From Pseudazoarcus pumilus_A (GTDB lineage Bacteria; Pseudomonadota; Gammaproteobacteria; Burkholderiales; Rhodocyclaceae): a stretch of DNA of 8,177 nucleotides. The notes beneath the pieces are model-generated. The model searched no databases. It was not told where the DNA came from and saw only the letters and a list, made by a program, of their open reading frames with translations. The position numbers and the translations under genes are program-made. The stretch is from positions 1-8,177 of the forward strand of contig JAJLLM010000068.1 of the NCBI GenBank assembly GCA_033837965.1, in the 5' to 3' direction. This document shows positions 1 through 6,301 of this stretch, in pieces (positions within the stretch are counted from its first letter, which is position 1; every line of letters begins with the position of its first letter).

Positions 1-16
1 CTGCAGGGCTGAGGCC

Positions 17-925
17 ATGAACGCGCTCGGCACGCTCACGCGCGTCGAACGCGCCATCCGCGAGGCTACCGGCAACGCCTTCCGCATCACCGATTCGCGC
101 GCCGTCTCGGGCGGCGACACGCACCGCGCGCTGAGCGTTGCTGGCGGCGGACAGCGCTACTTCGTCAAGCACGGCCCGGCCGACAGCCGCGAGCTGTTCG
201 AGGCCGAGGCCGATGGCCTCGCCGCGCTGGCCGAGACCGGCGCGGTACGCGTGCCGGCGGTGATTGCGCTGGGCGCGGACGAAGACGGCGCCTGCCTGGT
301 ACTGGAACACCTCGAACTCTCCCCGCTCGGCTCCGCCGAAGAAGGCGCGCGCATGGGCGAGGCGCTGGCCGAACTGCATCAGCATGTCGGCGAACAGTTC
401 GGCTGGGGGCGCGACAACTTCATCGGACACAACCCGCAGGACAACACGCAGAGCGAAAACTGGGCGCTGTTCTTCGCCCAGCGCCGCCTCGCCCCGCAGT
501 TGCTGCGCGCCAGCGAGAACGGCTTCACCGGGGAGTTGCAGCGCCACGGCGCGCGCGTGATCGAGCGCCTGGCCGGCCTTTTTCTCGATTACCGCCCGCA
601 GCCCAGCCTGCTGCACGGCGACCTGTGGCACGGCAACGCCGCCATGACCGCCGACGGCCAGCCGGCGCTGTTCGACCCGGCCGTGTATCGCGGCGACCGC
701 GAATCCGACCTGGCCATGGCCGAACTCTTCGGCGGTTTCCCGCCGGCCTTCTACGCCGCCTACCGCAAGGCCTGGCCGCTCAACGACGGCTTCGAGACAC
801 GCAAGCCGCTGTATGCGCTGTACCACGTGCTGAACCACCTCAACCTGTTCGGCCGCAGCTACCTGCGCGAAGCCGAGCGGCTGGTCAGCAAGCTCGATCA
901 CGAACTGGGCACGCGCAGCCAATGA
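17..925 (+). CDS. Fructosamine/ketosamine-3-kinase family protein
   Basis: Cytosolic small-molecule kinase of the fructosamine-3-kinase (FN3K/YniA) family. Members phosphorylate sugar-amine adducts such as ribulosamines or fructosamines on proteins, which makes the adduct unstable and deglycates the protein. Seen in the 302-residue product: an N-terminal nucleotide-binding lobe with an SGGD turn (31-34), a YFVK segment with the likely ATP-contacting Lys51, and a downstream FEAEADGL helix; a catalytic loop HGDLWHGN (200-207); and the metal-binding stretch FDPAVYRGDRESDLAM starting at 219. Length is normal for the family (about 290-300 aa). ATG 17 is preceded by GAGG very close to the start. 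A TGA at 10-12 may be the end of an upstream gene, so this may be the last gene of an operon that begins outside the window. It is convergent with grxD and shares its terminator. The family assignment is firm; the true substrate is not determinable from sequence. Confidence 0.93.
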   Translation: MNALGTLTRVERAIREATGNAFRITDSRAVSGGDTHRALSVAGGGQRYFVKHGPADSRELFEAEADGLAALAETGAVRVPAVIALGADEDGACLVLEHLELSPLGSAEEGARMGEALAELHQHVGEQFGWGRDNFIGHNPQDNTQSENWALFFAQRRLAPQLLRASENGFTGELQRHGARVIERLAGLFLDYRPQPSLLHGDLWHGNAAMTADGQPALFDPAVYRGDRESDLAMAELFGGFPPAFYAAYRKAWPLNDGFETRKPLYALYHVLNHLNLFGRSYLREAERLVSKLDHELGTRSQ

Positions 926-954
926 AAAAGGCCGCTCCGGGGAGCGGCCTTTTT
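925..954. terminator. Bidirectional intrinsic terminator between the kinase gene and grxD
   Basis: Perfect 14-bp inverted repeat: AAAAAGGCCGCTCC (925-938) pairs with 941-954 around a 2-nt centre (in practice a slightly larger loop). The stem is G/C-rich in the middle, with five A on the left and five T on the right, so each strand has a hairpin followed by a U-tract. It starts inside the kinase stop codon and ends 16 bp before the grxD stop, so it can end transcription from both converging genes. Confidence 0.93.
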
Positions 955-970
955 ACTTGCGTGCGAGGCT

Positions 971-1309
971 TCAGGCCTGCGGCGCGGCACCTTCCGGATC
1001 GGCAGCAGCCAGCATCGGCTGCAGTTCGCCGGTCTCGAACAGTTCCTTGACGATGTCACAGCCACCGACGAACTCACCCTTGATGTACAGCTGGGGGATG
1101 GTCGGCCAGTTCGAGAACTCCTTGATGCCCTGACGCAGCTCGTCGCTCTCCAGCACGTTGAAAGCCGCAACCTTGGTCAGGCCGGACTGCTTCAGCACCT
1201 GGATGACGGTGGAGGAAAAACCGCACTGCGGAAACTGCGGCGTGCCCTTCATGAAGAGCACCACCGGGTGGGTGTTGATCTGTTCGCGAATGAATTCCTG
1301 CATGTCCAT
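971..1309 (-). CDS. grxD: Monothiol glutaredoxin, Grx4/GrxD family
   Basis: Single-domain CGFS glutaredoxin of 112 residues. Family members bind a [2Fe-2S] cluster as a glutathione-ligated dimer and deliver or store it, often with BolA-type partners. Visible motifs: Lys21 in FMKGTP, the active-site CGFS at 29-32 (monothiol, no second Cys), WPTIPQ at 68-73 with the cis-Pro, and GGCD at 82-85, all positions used for glutathione and cluster binding. Start: ATG 1309 has GGAAG (1316-1320) about 7 nt upstream; an in-frame ATG two codons later (1303) is possible but less well placed. It is the last gene of the hemA-prfA-prmC-grxD run, 47 bp after prmC. The short Ala/Pro-rich tail after about residue 100 is unremarkable. 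Linkage to hemA is common in proteobacteria. Confidence 0.96.
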   Translation of the reverse strand: MDMQEFIREQINTHPVVLFMKGTPQFPQCGFSSTVIQVLKQSGLTKVAAFNVLESDELRQGIKEFSNWPTIPQLYIKGEFVGGCDIVKELFETGELQPMLAAADPEGAAPQA

Positions 1310-1356
1310 GTGTGGCTTCCCGACGGGCGAATGCCCGAGTCAATTGGTCGGATATT

Positions 1357-2235
1357 CTATGAATCGCGCTGAGGTGCGTCAAGCCGCCGGGCGCCACCGC
1401 GCCCCAGCCACTGCCCGCCCGAAACACGCTCGATGCCGCCGAGATCGCGCCACGAAGCGATGCCCGCAAAGCCTGCATCGGCCAGCAGGCCGCGCACGCG
1501 ATGAGCCTGGTCATAGCCGTGCTCGATGAAGATCCAGCCGCCCGCTTCCAGGTGATACGGCGCATGCGCGACGATGCCGGCAATGTCATCCAGCCCTTCG
1601 GGGCCGGAAACCAGCGCCGTCTGCGGCTCGAAACGCACGTCCCCCTCGGCCAGATGCGGATCGGCCGAGGCGACGTAGGGCGGGTTGGCCACGATCAGGT
1701 CAAAGCGGTCGCCTTCCAGCGCCGAGAACCAGTCGCTCACCACGAAGGACACCGACACGCGCAGACGCGCGGCGTTGGTCATGGCCACCAGCAGGGCTTC
1801 ACGCGAGCGGTCAACCGCGGTCACGTCGGGCTCGGGCAGTTCCTTGGCAATCGCCACGGCGAGCGCACCGCTGCCGGTGCCCAGATCCAGCACGCGCGCC
1901 TTGGGACGGCCGCTGAAATGCGCAATCGCCAGCTCCACCAGCAGCTCGGTCTCGTGGCGTGGAATCAGCACCGCCGGCGTAACGACCAGGCTGTAACCGA
2001 AGAACTCGCGCTCGCCGGTGAGGTAGGCAATGGGCTCGCCGGAGGCGCGGCGCGTGACGACCTGGCGGAACTCCTCCCACTCGGCGTCCTGCAGCGGCGC
2101 CTCGGGATGCGCCACCAGCCGCGCGGCCGTGCAGCCCAGCACGCGGCGCAGCAGGATGCGCGCCTCGGCCAGTTCGATGCGCTCGCGCGCCCAGCCCAAT
2201 GCGCCGGCAACATCCGGAATCGACGCGTCGATCAT
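1357..2235 (-). CDS. prmC: Release factor glutamine N5-methyltransferase
   Basis: SAM-dependent methyltransferase (PrmC/HemK) that methylates the GGQ glutamine of release factors RF1 and RF2, which speeds peptide release. The 292-residue product has an N-terminal helical substrate-binding domain (about 1-80), IPRHETELLVE (91-101), SAM-binding motif I LDLGTGSG (116-123), the catalytic NPPY (184-187) that holds the target amide, then RFEPQTALVSGPEGL and a C-terminal GGxxRVSGGQW-like segment. It has roughly 15 extra residues at the C-terminus, low in conservation. The ATG at 2235-2233 overlaps the prfA TGA at 2234-2232 (ATGA), so translation is very likely coupled to that of its own substrate, RF1. 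Confidence 0.97.
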   Translation of the reverse strand: MIDASIPDVAGALGWARERIELAEARILLRRVLGCTAARLVAHPEAPLQDAEWEEFRQVVTRRASGEPIAYLTGEREFFGYSLVVTPAVLIPRHETELLVELAIAHFSGRPKARVLDLGTGSGALAVAIAKELPEPDVTAVDRSREALLVAMTNAARLRVSVSFVVSDWFSALEGDRFDLIVANPPYVASADPHLAEGDVRFEPQTALVSGPEGLDDIAGIVAHAPYHLEAGGWIFIEHGYDQAHRVRGLLADAGFAGIASWRDLGGIERVSGGQWLGRGGARRLDAPQRDS

Positions 2236-3302
2236 GCCTCCCCCGCCAGTTCGGCCAGTTGGTCGGCCTGATGCTCCAGCGTCAGCGCGTCGAGCAGCTC
2301 ATCCAGTTCGCCTTCCATGACGGCATCCAGACGGTACAGCGTGAGGTTGATACGGTGGTCGGTCACCCGCCCCTGCGGAAAATTGTAGGTGCGGATGCGC
2401 TCGGAGCGGTCGCCGCTGCCGACCAGGCTCTTGCGCGTGGCAGCCTCGGCCGACTGACGCGCGCGCACCTGCTGGTCGTGAATGCGCGCGGCCAGCACGC
2501 TCATGGCCTGCGCCTTGTTGCGATGCTGGCTGCGGTCGTCCTGGCACTCCACCACGATACCGGTGGGCAGGTGCGTGATGCGCACCGCCGAGTCGGTCTT
2601 GTTGATGTGCTGCCCGCCCGCACCGGAGGCGCGGAAGGTGTCGATGCGCAGGTCGGCCGGATTGATGGCGACCTCGGCAATCTCGTCCGCCTCCGGCATC
2701 ACCGCCACGGTGCACGCCGAGGTGTGGATGCGCCCCTGCGTTTCGGTCACCGGGACGCGCTGCACGCGGTGACCACCGGATTCGAACTTGAGCTTGGCGT
2801 AGGCGCCCTGCCCGGCAATGCGCGCGATGACTTCCTTGTAGCCACCCAGATCGGATTCGCTGGCCGAGACGATCTCGACCTTCCAGCGCTGACGCTCGGC
2901 GTAACGCGTGTACATGCGCAGCAAGTCGCCGGCAAACAGCGCCGCTTCGTCCCCGCCGGTGCCCGCACGCACTTCGAGGAACAGGTTGCGGCCGTCGTCC
3001 GGATCGCGCGGCAGCAGGGCGCGCTGCAGATCGGCCTCCAGCGCTTCGATGCGCGCTTCGCCGGCAGCGATTTCTCCCTCAGCCAACTCACGCATCTCCG
3101 GATCGGCCAGCATCTCGCGCGCACCGGCAGTGTCGCGCTCGGTCTGCACGTAGTCCTGATACAGCGCCACCACCGGCTCGATCTCGGCGCGCTCCTGCCC
3201 CAGGGCGCGGATGGATTCGACATCGCCCGAAGCCAGCTCGCGGTCGAGCTCTTCGAGCCGAATCGCAAGGTGTTCGAGTTTGTCGCGGATGCTCTGCTTC
3301 AT
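2232..3302 (-). CDS. prfA: Peptide chain release factor 1
   Basis: Class-I release factor that reads UAA and UAG in the ribosomal A site and triggers hydrolysis of peptidyl-tRNA. The 356-residue product has the N-terminal coiled-coil-rich domain 1 (about 1-100), the PxT codon-recognition tripeptide as PVT (184-186, within RVPVTETQGRIHTSA), which marks RF1 rather than RF2 (SPF), and the universal GGQ (229-231, GAGGQHINKTDSAVR). Length is normal for RF1. It starts 11 bp after the hemA stop and overlaps prmC by 4 bp; the upstream region has only a weak Shine-Dalgarno, which fits translation within an operon. No internal frameshift is seen (RF2 is the one that normally has one). Confidence 0.98.
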   Translation of the reverse strand: MKQSIRDKLEHLAIRLEELDRELASGDVESIRALGQERAEIEPVVALYQDYVQTERDTAGAREMLADPEMRELAEGEIAAGEARIEALEADLQRALLPRDPDDGRNLFLEVRAGTGGDEAALFAGDLLRMYTRYAERQRWKVEIVSASESDLGGYKEVIARIAGQGAYAKLKFESGGHRVQRVPVTETQGRIHTSACTVAVMPEADEIAEVAINPADLRIDTFRASGAGGQHINKTDSAVRITHLPTGIVVECQDDRSQHRNKAQAMSVLAARIHDQQVRARQSAEAATRKSLVGSGDRSERIRTYNFPQGRVTDHRINLTLYRLDAVMEGELDELLDALTLEHQADQLAELAGEA

Positions 3303-3313
3303 GGAACCAGCGT

Positions 3314-4567
3314 TCAGTCCTGCCCGTCGAGGTTGAAAATGCTGCGGACCACGCGGCTGGCGTCGGCCTGCTGCTCACCGTCGGCACGGTTGATGTAGTG
3401 CACCGGCGCGTGCAGCAGCTTGCGCGCGAGGCCGCGCGAGAGCGCTTCGAGCACCGCCTCGGGGTCATCGCCACGCGCCAGTGCGCGACGCGCCCGCTCC
3501 AGCTCCGCTGCGCGCATGGCCTCGGCGTGGCTGTGCAGGGCGCGGATGGTCGGCACCGCCTCGCGCGCCTGCATCCAGTGCAGGAAGCCGTCCACACGCT
3601 GGTCGATGATGCCCTCGGCCTCCACCACCGCCTGCTGACGCGATTCCAGCCCGGCGTCCACGATCTGCGCAAGGTCATCCACGGTGTACAGGAACACGTC
3701 GTCGAGCTTGGCAATCTCCGGCTCGATGTCGCGCGGCACCGCCAGATCGACCATCACCATGGGCTTGTGGCGACGCGCCTTGACCGCCCGCTCGACCATG
3801 CCGAGGCCGACAATGGGCAAGGGCGCGGCCGTACAGGACACCACGATGTCGAAACGCGGCAAGGCGTCGGCGATGGCATCCAGCCGCATGACTTCGGCAC
3901 CGAAGCGCCCAGCCAGCACCTGCGCGCGCGCCTCGGTGCGGTTGGCCACCGCCATCAACGCCGGCTTGGCCGCGGCGAAGTGCGCCGCGCACAGCTCCAC
4001 CATCTCGCCCGCGCCGATGAACAGCACACGCTGGCTCGAAAGATTGTCGAAAATGCGCTCCGACAAGCGCACCGCAGCCGCCGCCATGGACACCACGTTG
4101 GCACCGATGGCGGTCGTCGACCGCACTTCCTTGGCCACCGCGAAGGTGTTCTGGAACAGCTTGTGCAGCAGGGTCCCGAGCGTGCCGGCTTCTTCGGCGC
4201 AACGCGCGGCCTCCTTCACCTGTCCCAGGATCTGCGGCTCACCCAGCACCATGGAATCCAGCCCGGACGCCACACGGAACACATGGCGCACCGCATCGCG
4301 CTGCGGATAGGCGTACAGATAGGGAGACACCTCAGCCAGCGGCAGCTGGTGAAAACCCGCCAGCCAGTCGGCCGCCACCTGCGGCTGCTCCGCCGCGAAA
4401 TACAGCTCGGTGCGATTACAGGTCGAGAGGATCGCCGCCTCGCGCACCGGCCCGGCGTGGGTCAGGTCGTGCAGCGCATCCCCCAGCCGGTCAGGCCGAA
4501 ACGCCACGCGCTCGCGGATGGCAAGCGGCGCAGTGAGGTGATTCAGGCCGAGGGCATAGAGCTGCAT
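3314..4567 (-). CDS. hemA: Glutamyl-tRNA reductase
   Basis: NADPH-dependent reductase that converts glutamyl-tRNA(Glu) to glutamate-1-semialdehyde, the first committed step of the C5 pathway to heme and other tetrapyrroles. The 417-residue product has the N-terminal catalytic domain with GLNHLTAPLAIRE (7-19) and the nucleophile Cys50 in STCNRTELY, then SGLDSMVLGEPQILGQVK (101-118), the NADPH-binding Rossmann segment VLFIGAGEMVEL (181-192), and a C-terminal helical dimerisation domain. First gene of the hemA-prfA-prmC-grxD run. The start ATG 4567 gives the family-typical N-terminus (MQLYALGLNH). The leader is C-rich with no recognisable Shine-Dalgarno. The presence of hemA implies C5-type ALA synthesis rather than ALA synthase. 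Confidence 0.98.
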   Translation of the reverse strand: MQLYALGLNHLTAPLAIRERVAFRPDRLGDALHDLTHAGPVREAAILSTCNRTELYFAAEQPQVAADWLAGFHQLPLAEVSPYLYAYPQRDAVRHVFRVASGLDSMVLGEPQILGQVKEAARCAEEAGTLGTLLHKLFQNTFAVAKEVRSTTAIGANVVSMAAAAVRLSERIFDNLSSQRVLFIGAGEMVELCAAHFAAAKPALMAVANRTEARAQVLAGRFGAEVMRLDAIADALPRFDIVVSCTAAPLPIVGLGMVERAVKARRHKPMVMVDLAVPRDIEPEIAKLDDVFLYTVDDLAQIVDAGLESRQQAVVEAEGIIDQRVDGFLHWMQAREAVPTIRALHSHAEAMRAAELERARRALARGDDPEAVLEALSRGLARKLLHAPVHYINRADGEQQADASRVVRSIFNLDGQD

Positions 4568-4594
4568 GCGGGGAACGGGGCGGAAAGACGAGGC

Positions 4595-4603
4595 ATTATA
4601 TCA
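4595..4603 (-). promoter_or_regulatory. Extended -10 promoter of hemA
   Basis: Read on the minus strand, 4603-4595 is TGATATAAT: a perfect sigma-70 -10 hexamer preceded by TGn. At 17-bp spacing the -35 position reads GTATTT, a poor match, which is typical of extended -10 promoters. Transcription would begin near 4587-4589, giving a leader of only about 20 nt before the hemA ATG. The transcription start is inferred, not measured. Confidence 0.72.
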
Positions 4604-4659
4604 CCCCCCATGCAGGCAAATACCGCATGGAATCAGGCATTCCGCCGCATTTTGGGCAC

Positions 4660-4693
4660 AAAAAAGCCGTGGCATGTTGCCATGCCACGGCTT
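4660..4693 (-). terminator. Intrinsic terminator of the lipoprotein gene
   Basis: Perfect 13-bp stem: AAGCCGTGGCATG (4664-4676) pairs with 4681-4693 around a 4-nt loop. On the minus strand the hairpin is followed by a run of T (A6 at 4660-4665 on the plus strand). It lies about 20 bp after the lipoprotein stop and upstream of the hemA promoter, so it insulates hemA from the strongly expressed type of gene upstream. Confidence 0.93.
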
Positions 4694-4711
4694 CACCGAC
4701 GCGGGGCCGGA

Positions 4712-5149
4712 TTACTTGGTACCGGCAGCGGCCTTCTCGGACTCGCTCGGGATCACGTCCTTGCTGACCAGATCCGAACGCAGCTTGTAGGCCACCGACT
4801 TGGCATCGTAGGCGATGGACTCGGCTTCCTTCGCCGCAGCCAGCGCACCGTCGCTCGACGCCTTGGCGTCCGCCGCCGCAGCCTCGCTGGCCGCACGCGA
4901 AGCCGCCGCGTCCTGCGCCGAAGCCTGGCTCACCTGATCAGCGTTGAGGGCCACTGCCGCAGCCTGCTGCGACTGCTTGGTCGCCACGGCAGCCGCGTCA
5001 TTGGCGGCCTTGGCCGACTCGGCGTTGGCCGCCGTCGCCGCCTTCAGTTCCTCGACATCGGCACGCAGGCGATCCATGTCCTGGGTCGACGCGCAACCGG
5101 CCGCAAACACGATCGCAACGACGGGCAGTGCAAGTTTCACAAACTTCAT
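4712..5149 (-). CDS. Alanine-rich Lpp/OprI-like outer-membrane lipoprotein
   Basis: Small lipoprotein of 145 residues. Seen: a signal peptide (positive MKFVK, hydrophobic core) ending in the lipobox FAAGC with lipidated Cys19; the +2 residue is Ala, not Asp, which predicts transfer to the outer membrane by Lol. The mature 127 residues are about one third alanine (43) and read as one long helix with regular small/hydrophobic spacing, like the alanine-zipper coiled coils of Lpp/OprI proteins. The last residue is Lys (GTK), as in Lpp where it is bound to peptidoglycan. It is about twice the length of Lpp or OprI (roughly 58-64 mature residues). ATG 5149 was chosen because AGGAGA (about 5157-5162) lies 7-8 nt upstream and the signal peptide begins there; a longer in-frame start at 5224 would bury the signal peptide. 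Monocistronic, with its own terminator. Covalent attachment is inference. Confidence 0.85.
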   Translation of the reverse strand: MKFVKLALPVVAIVFAAGCASTQDMDRLRADVEELKAATAANAESAKAANDAAAVATKQSQQAAAVALNADQVSQASAQDAAASRAASEAAAADAKASSDGALAAAKEAESIAYDAKSVAYKLRSDLVSKDVIPSESEKAAAGTK

Positions 5150-5323
5150 GGCAAATCTCCTCTCAACAAGTATTCGATCGCGCCGGACAGACACGCATCC
5201 GGCATGCACAGGCTTCACAACCATTCATCGGCCAAGCCCGGAGACCAAGGGCTCTCGCGCCCTGCAGGCCGATTCCAGCCATGTGGCATCGTAGTACGAA
5301 GGCGGAATGCGTGAAAGGGCCTG
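5150..5323. other. Intergenic region upstream of the lipoprotein gene
   Basis: This 174-bp gap should carry the lipoprotein promoter (minus strand). Only the Shine-Dalgarno next to 5149 is clear; I see no convincing -35/-10 pair. A short imperfect inverted repeat (AGGGC...GCCCT around 5248-5263) lacks a T-tract and is not a terminator. No gene is supported here. Confidence 0.5.
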
Positions 5324-5944
5324 TTACAACACAGAGGGTGAAATATCGTCCGCAGACAGCGCGAAGGCACGCGGCGCGAAACCCAGATCACGCGTCGCAT
5401 CGGCATGATCGAACACCAGATCGCGGTTCATGCGGTAGGGCATTTCCAACGTCAGGTGCCGATAGCGCGGCAGAAAACGCGCCGGCGGAACCGCCACGCG
5501 CAGCAGCCCGACCGGCACGGAAACGACACGCGGCGGACGGCCAAGCGCCGCAAACACGCGCTCGACCATTGTGCGGTAGCTCAGCGCCTCCCGGCCCGAC
5601 AGGTTGCAGGCACGCCCGGCGACCGGCGCGCTCAGGGCCGCCACGCACGCCGCCGCAACATCATCGGCATGCACCGGCTGACGCCAGCCCACCGCCGCCC
5701 CGAGGACCGGAAAGGACCCGAAGCTCCGCACGAAACGGGCAATGTCGCCCACGTTGCGGTCAGCACCCAACCCGTAGGCCGCAGGATCACCAGCTCGATG
5801 CCGTGCCGATCACACCAGCGCGCAACCTGCTCCTCGGCCTCGGCAAGACGAGCGGCAACCGCCTGCTCCGCTGCATCGGAAGAACCGACCTAGGTAATGC
5901 GGCTGGTGAAAGACAAGGCGACGATACGGCGCGCACCGCAGGGC
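5324..5944 (-). pseudogene. Remnant of an NAD-dependent sugar epimerase/dehydratase (C-terminal part)
   Basis: Extended-SDR nucleotide-sugar epimerase/dehydratase of the kind found in O-antigen and capsule loci. Read from 5943 down, the first frame gives GARRIVALSFTSRIT, then a TAG stop (5892-5890), then VGSSDAAEQAVAARLAEAE and GIELVILRPT. At about 5779-5770 the frame changes; the second frame continues GLGADRNVGDIARFVRSFG, RQPVHADDVAAACVAAL and CNLSGREALSY, and ends at 5324 with a plausible native C-terminus. The LRPT/LVYG motif that should bridge the two frames is incomplete, which implies a small deletion (1 mod 3). The N-terminal NAD-binding Rossmann half (GxxGxxG) is absent because the gene stops at the IS inverted repeat at 5945. 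Three lesions make it non-functional. The exact sugar substrate cannot be told. Confidence 0.87.
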
Positions 5945-5968
5945 GGGCTCTACCCCGTCATCACGGAC
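5945..5968 (+). repeat. Left terminal inverted repeat of the IS3-family element
   Basis: Begins GGGCTCTACCCC and ends CACGGAC; it matches the reverse complement of 6967-6990 at 20 of 24 positions (differences at positions 4 and 15-17). It abuts the truncated epimerase. Confidence 0.87.
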
Positions 5969-6006
5969 ACTTTCGAGCAGGCTTGTAAGAGCCATGAGGA
6001 GTGTTC

Positions 6007-6255
6007 ATGTCCAAGCGCAAGAAGTACAGCCCCGAGTTCAAACGGGAAGCGGTCGAACTGGTTCGTCGATCTGACACTAGCTGCCGGCAGATAGCCATGG
6101 AGATCGGGGTCGGCCAGAACGTACTTTCCCGGTGGGTGCGGGAGGCAGAGGCCGTCGGCAAGAAGGTTTTTTCGGGCACCGGCAGCCCGCGCGATGAGGA
6201 GGTGGCCCGCCTCAAGCGCGAGTTGGCGCGGGTTACCAAGGAACGGGATTTTTAA
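6007..6255 (+). pseudogene. IS3-family transposase orfA, frameshifted at its 3' end
   Basis: Helix-turn-helix DNA-binding protein that helps recognise the IS ends. The readable part is 82 residues: KYSPEFKREAVELV, then a helix-turn-helix (about 18-40, CRQIAMEIGVGQNVLSRWVRE), then the start of a leucine-zipper-like segment VARLKRELARVTKERDF. It stops abruptly at TAA 6253-6255. Adding one T to the T5 run (6249-6253) restores LRDAAAYFAKASS, the usual OrfA C-terminus, and the frame would then end at TGA 6303-6305, overlapping the orfB ATG at 6302. So one base has been lost from an ancestral T6A run, which would have been a U UUU UUA slippery heptamer. ATG 6007 has GAGGAG (5996-6001) upstream; GTG 6001 is the alternative. 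Confidence 0.85.
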
Positions 6256-6301
6256 GAGACGCGGCAGCGTACTTCGCCAAGGCATCATCAAACGGTACGA
6301 G

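Noticed and set aside
1324..1337. Small inverted repeat (CGGGC/GCCCG) between prmC and grxD as a terminator.
   Set aside because: The stem is only 5 bp with no T-tract on the minus strand; too weak to call.
2199..3398. A 399-codon open frame on the plus strand opposite prfA.
   Set aside because: Antisense to a clear release factor gene, with composition typical of a GC-rich shadow; no motif.
4712..5224. A longer start (5224) for the lipoprotein.
   Set aside because: It would put 25 residues, including charged ones, before the signal peptide and ignores the good Shine-Dalgarno at about 5157-5162.
3398..5314. A 638-codon open frame on the plus strand.
   Set aside because: It lies antisense to hemA and the lipoprotein gene, is rich in Arg, His and Gly and has no recognisable domain. 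It is a typical shadow frame of high-GC DNA.
5128..5988. A 286-codon plus-strand frame across the epimerase remnant.
   Set aside because: Arg/Pro/Ala-rich low-complexity translation with no domain, while the minus strand carries recognisable epimerase motifs.
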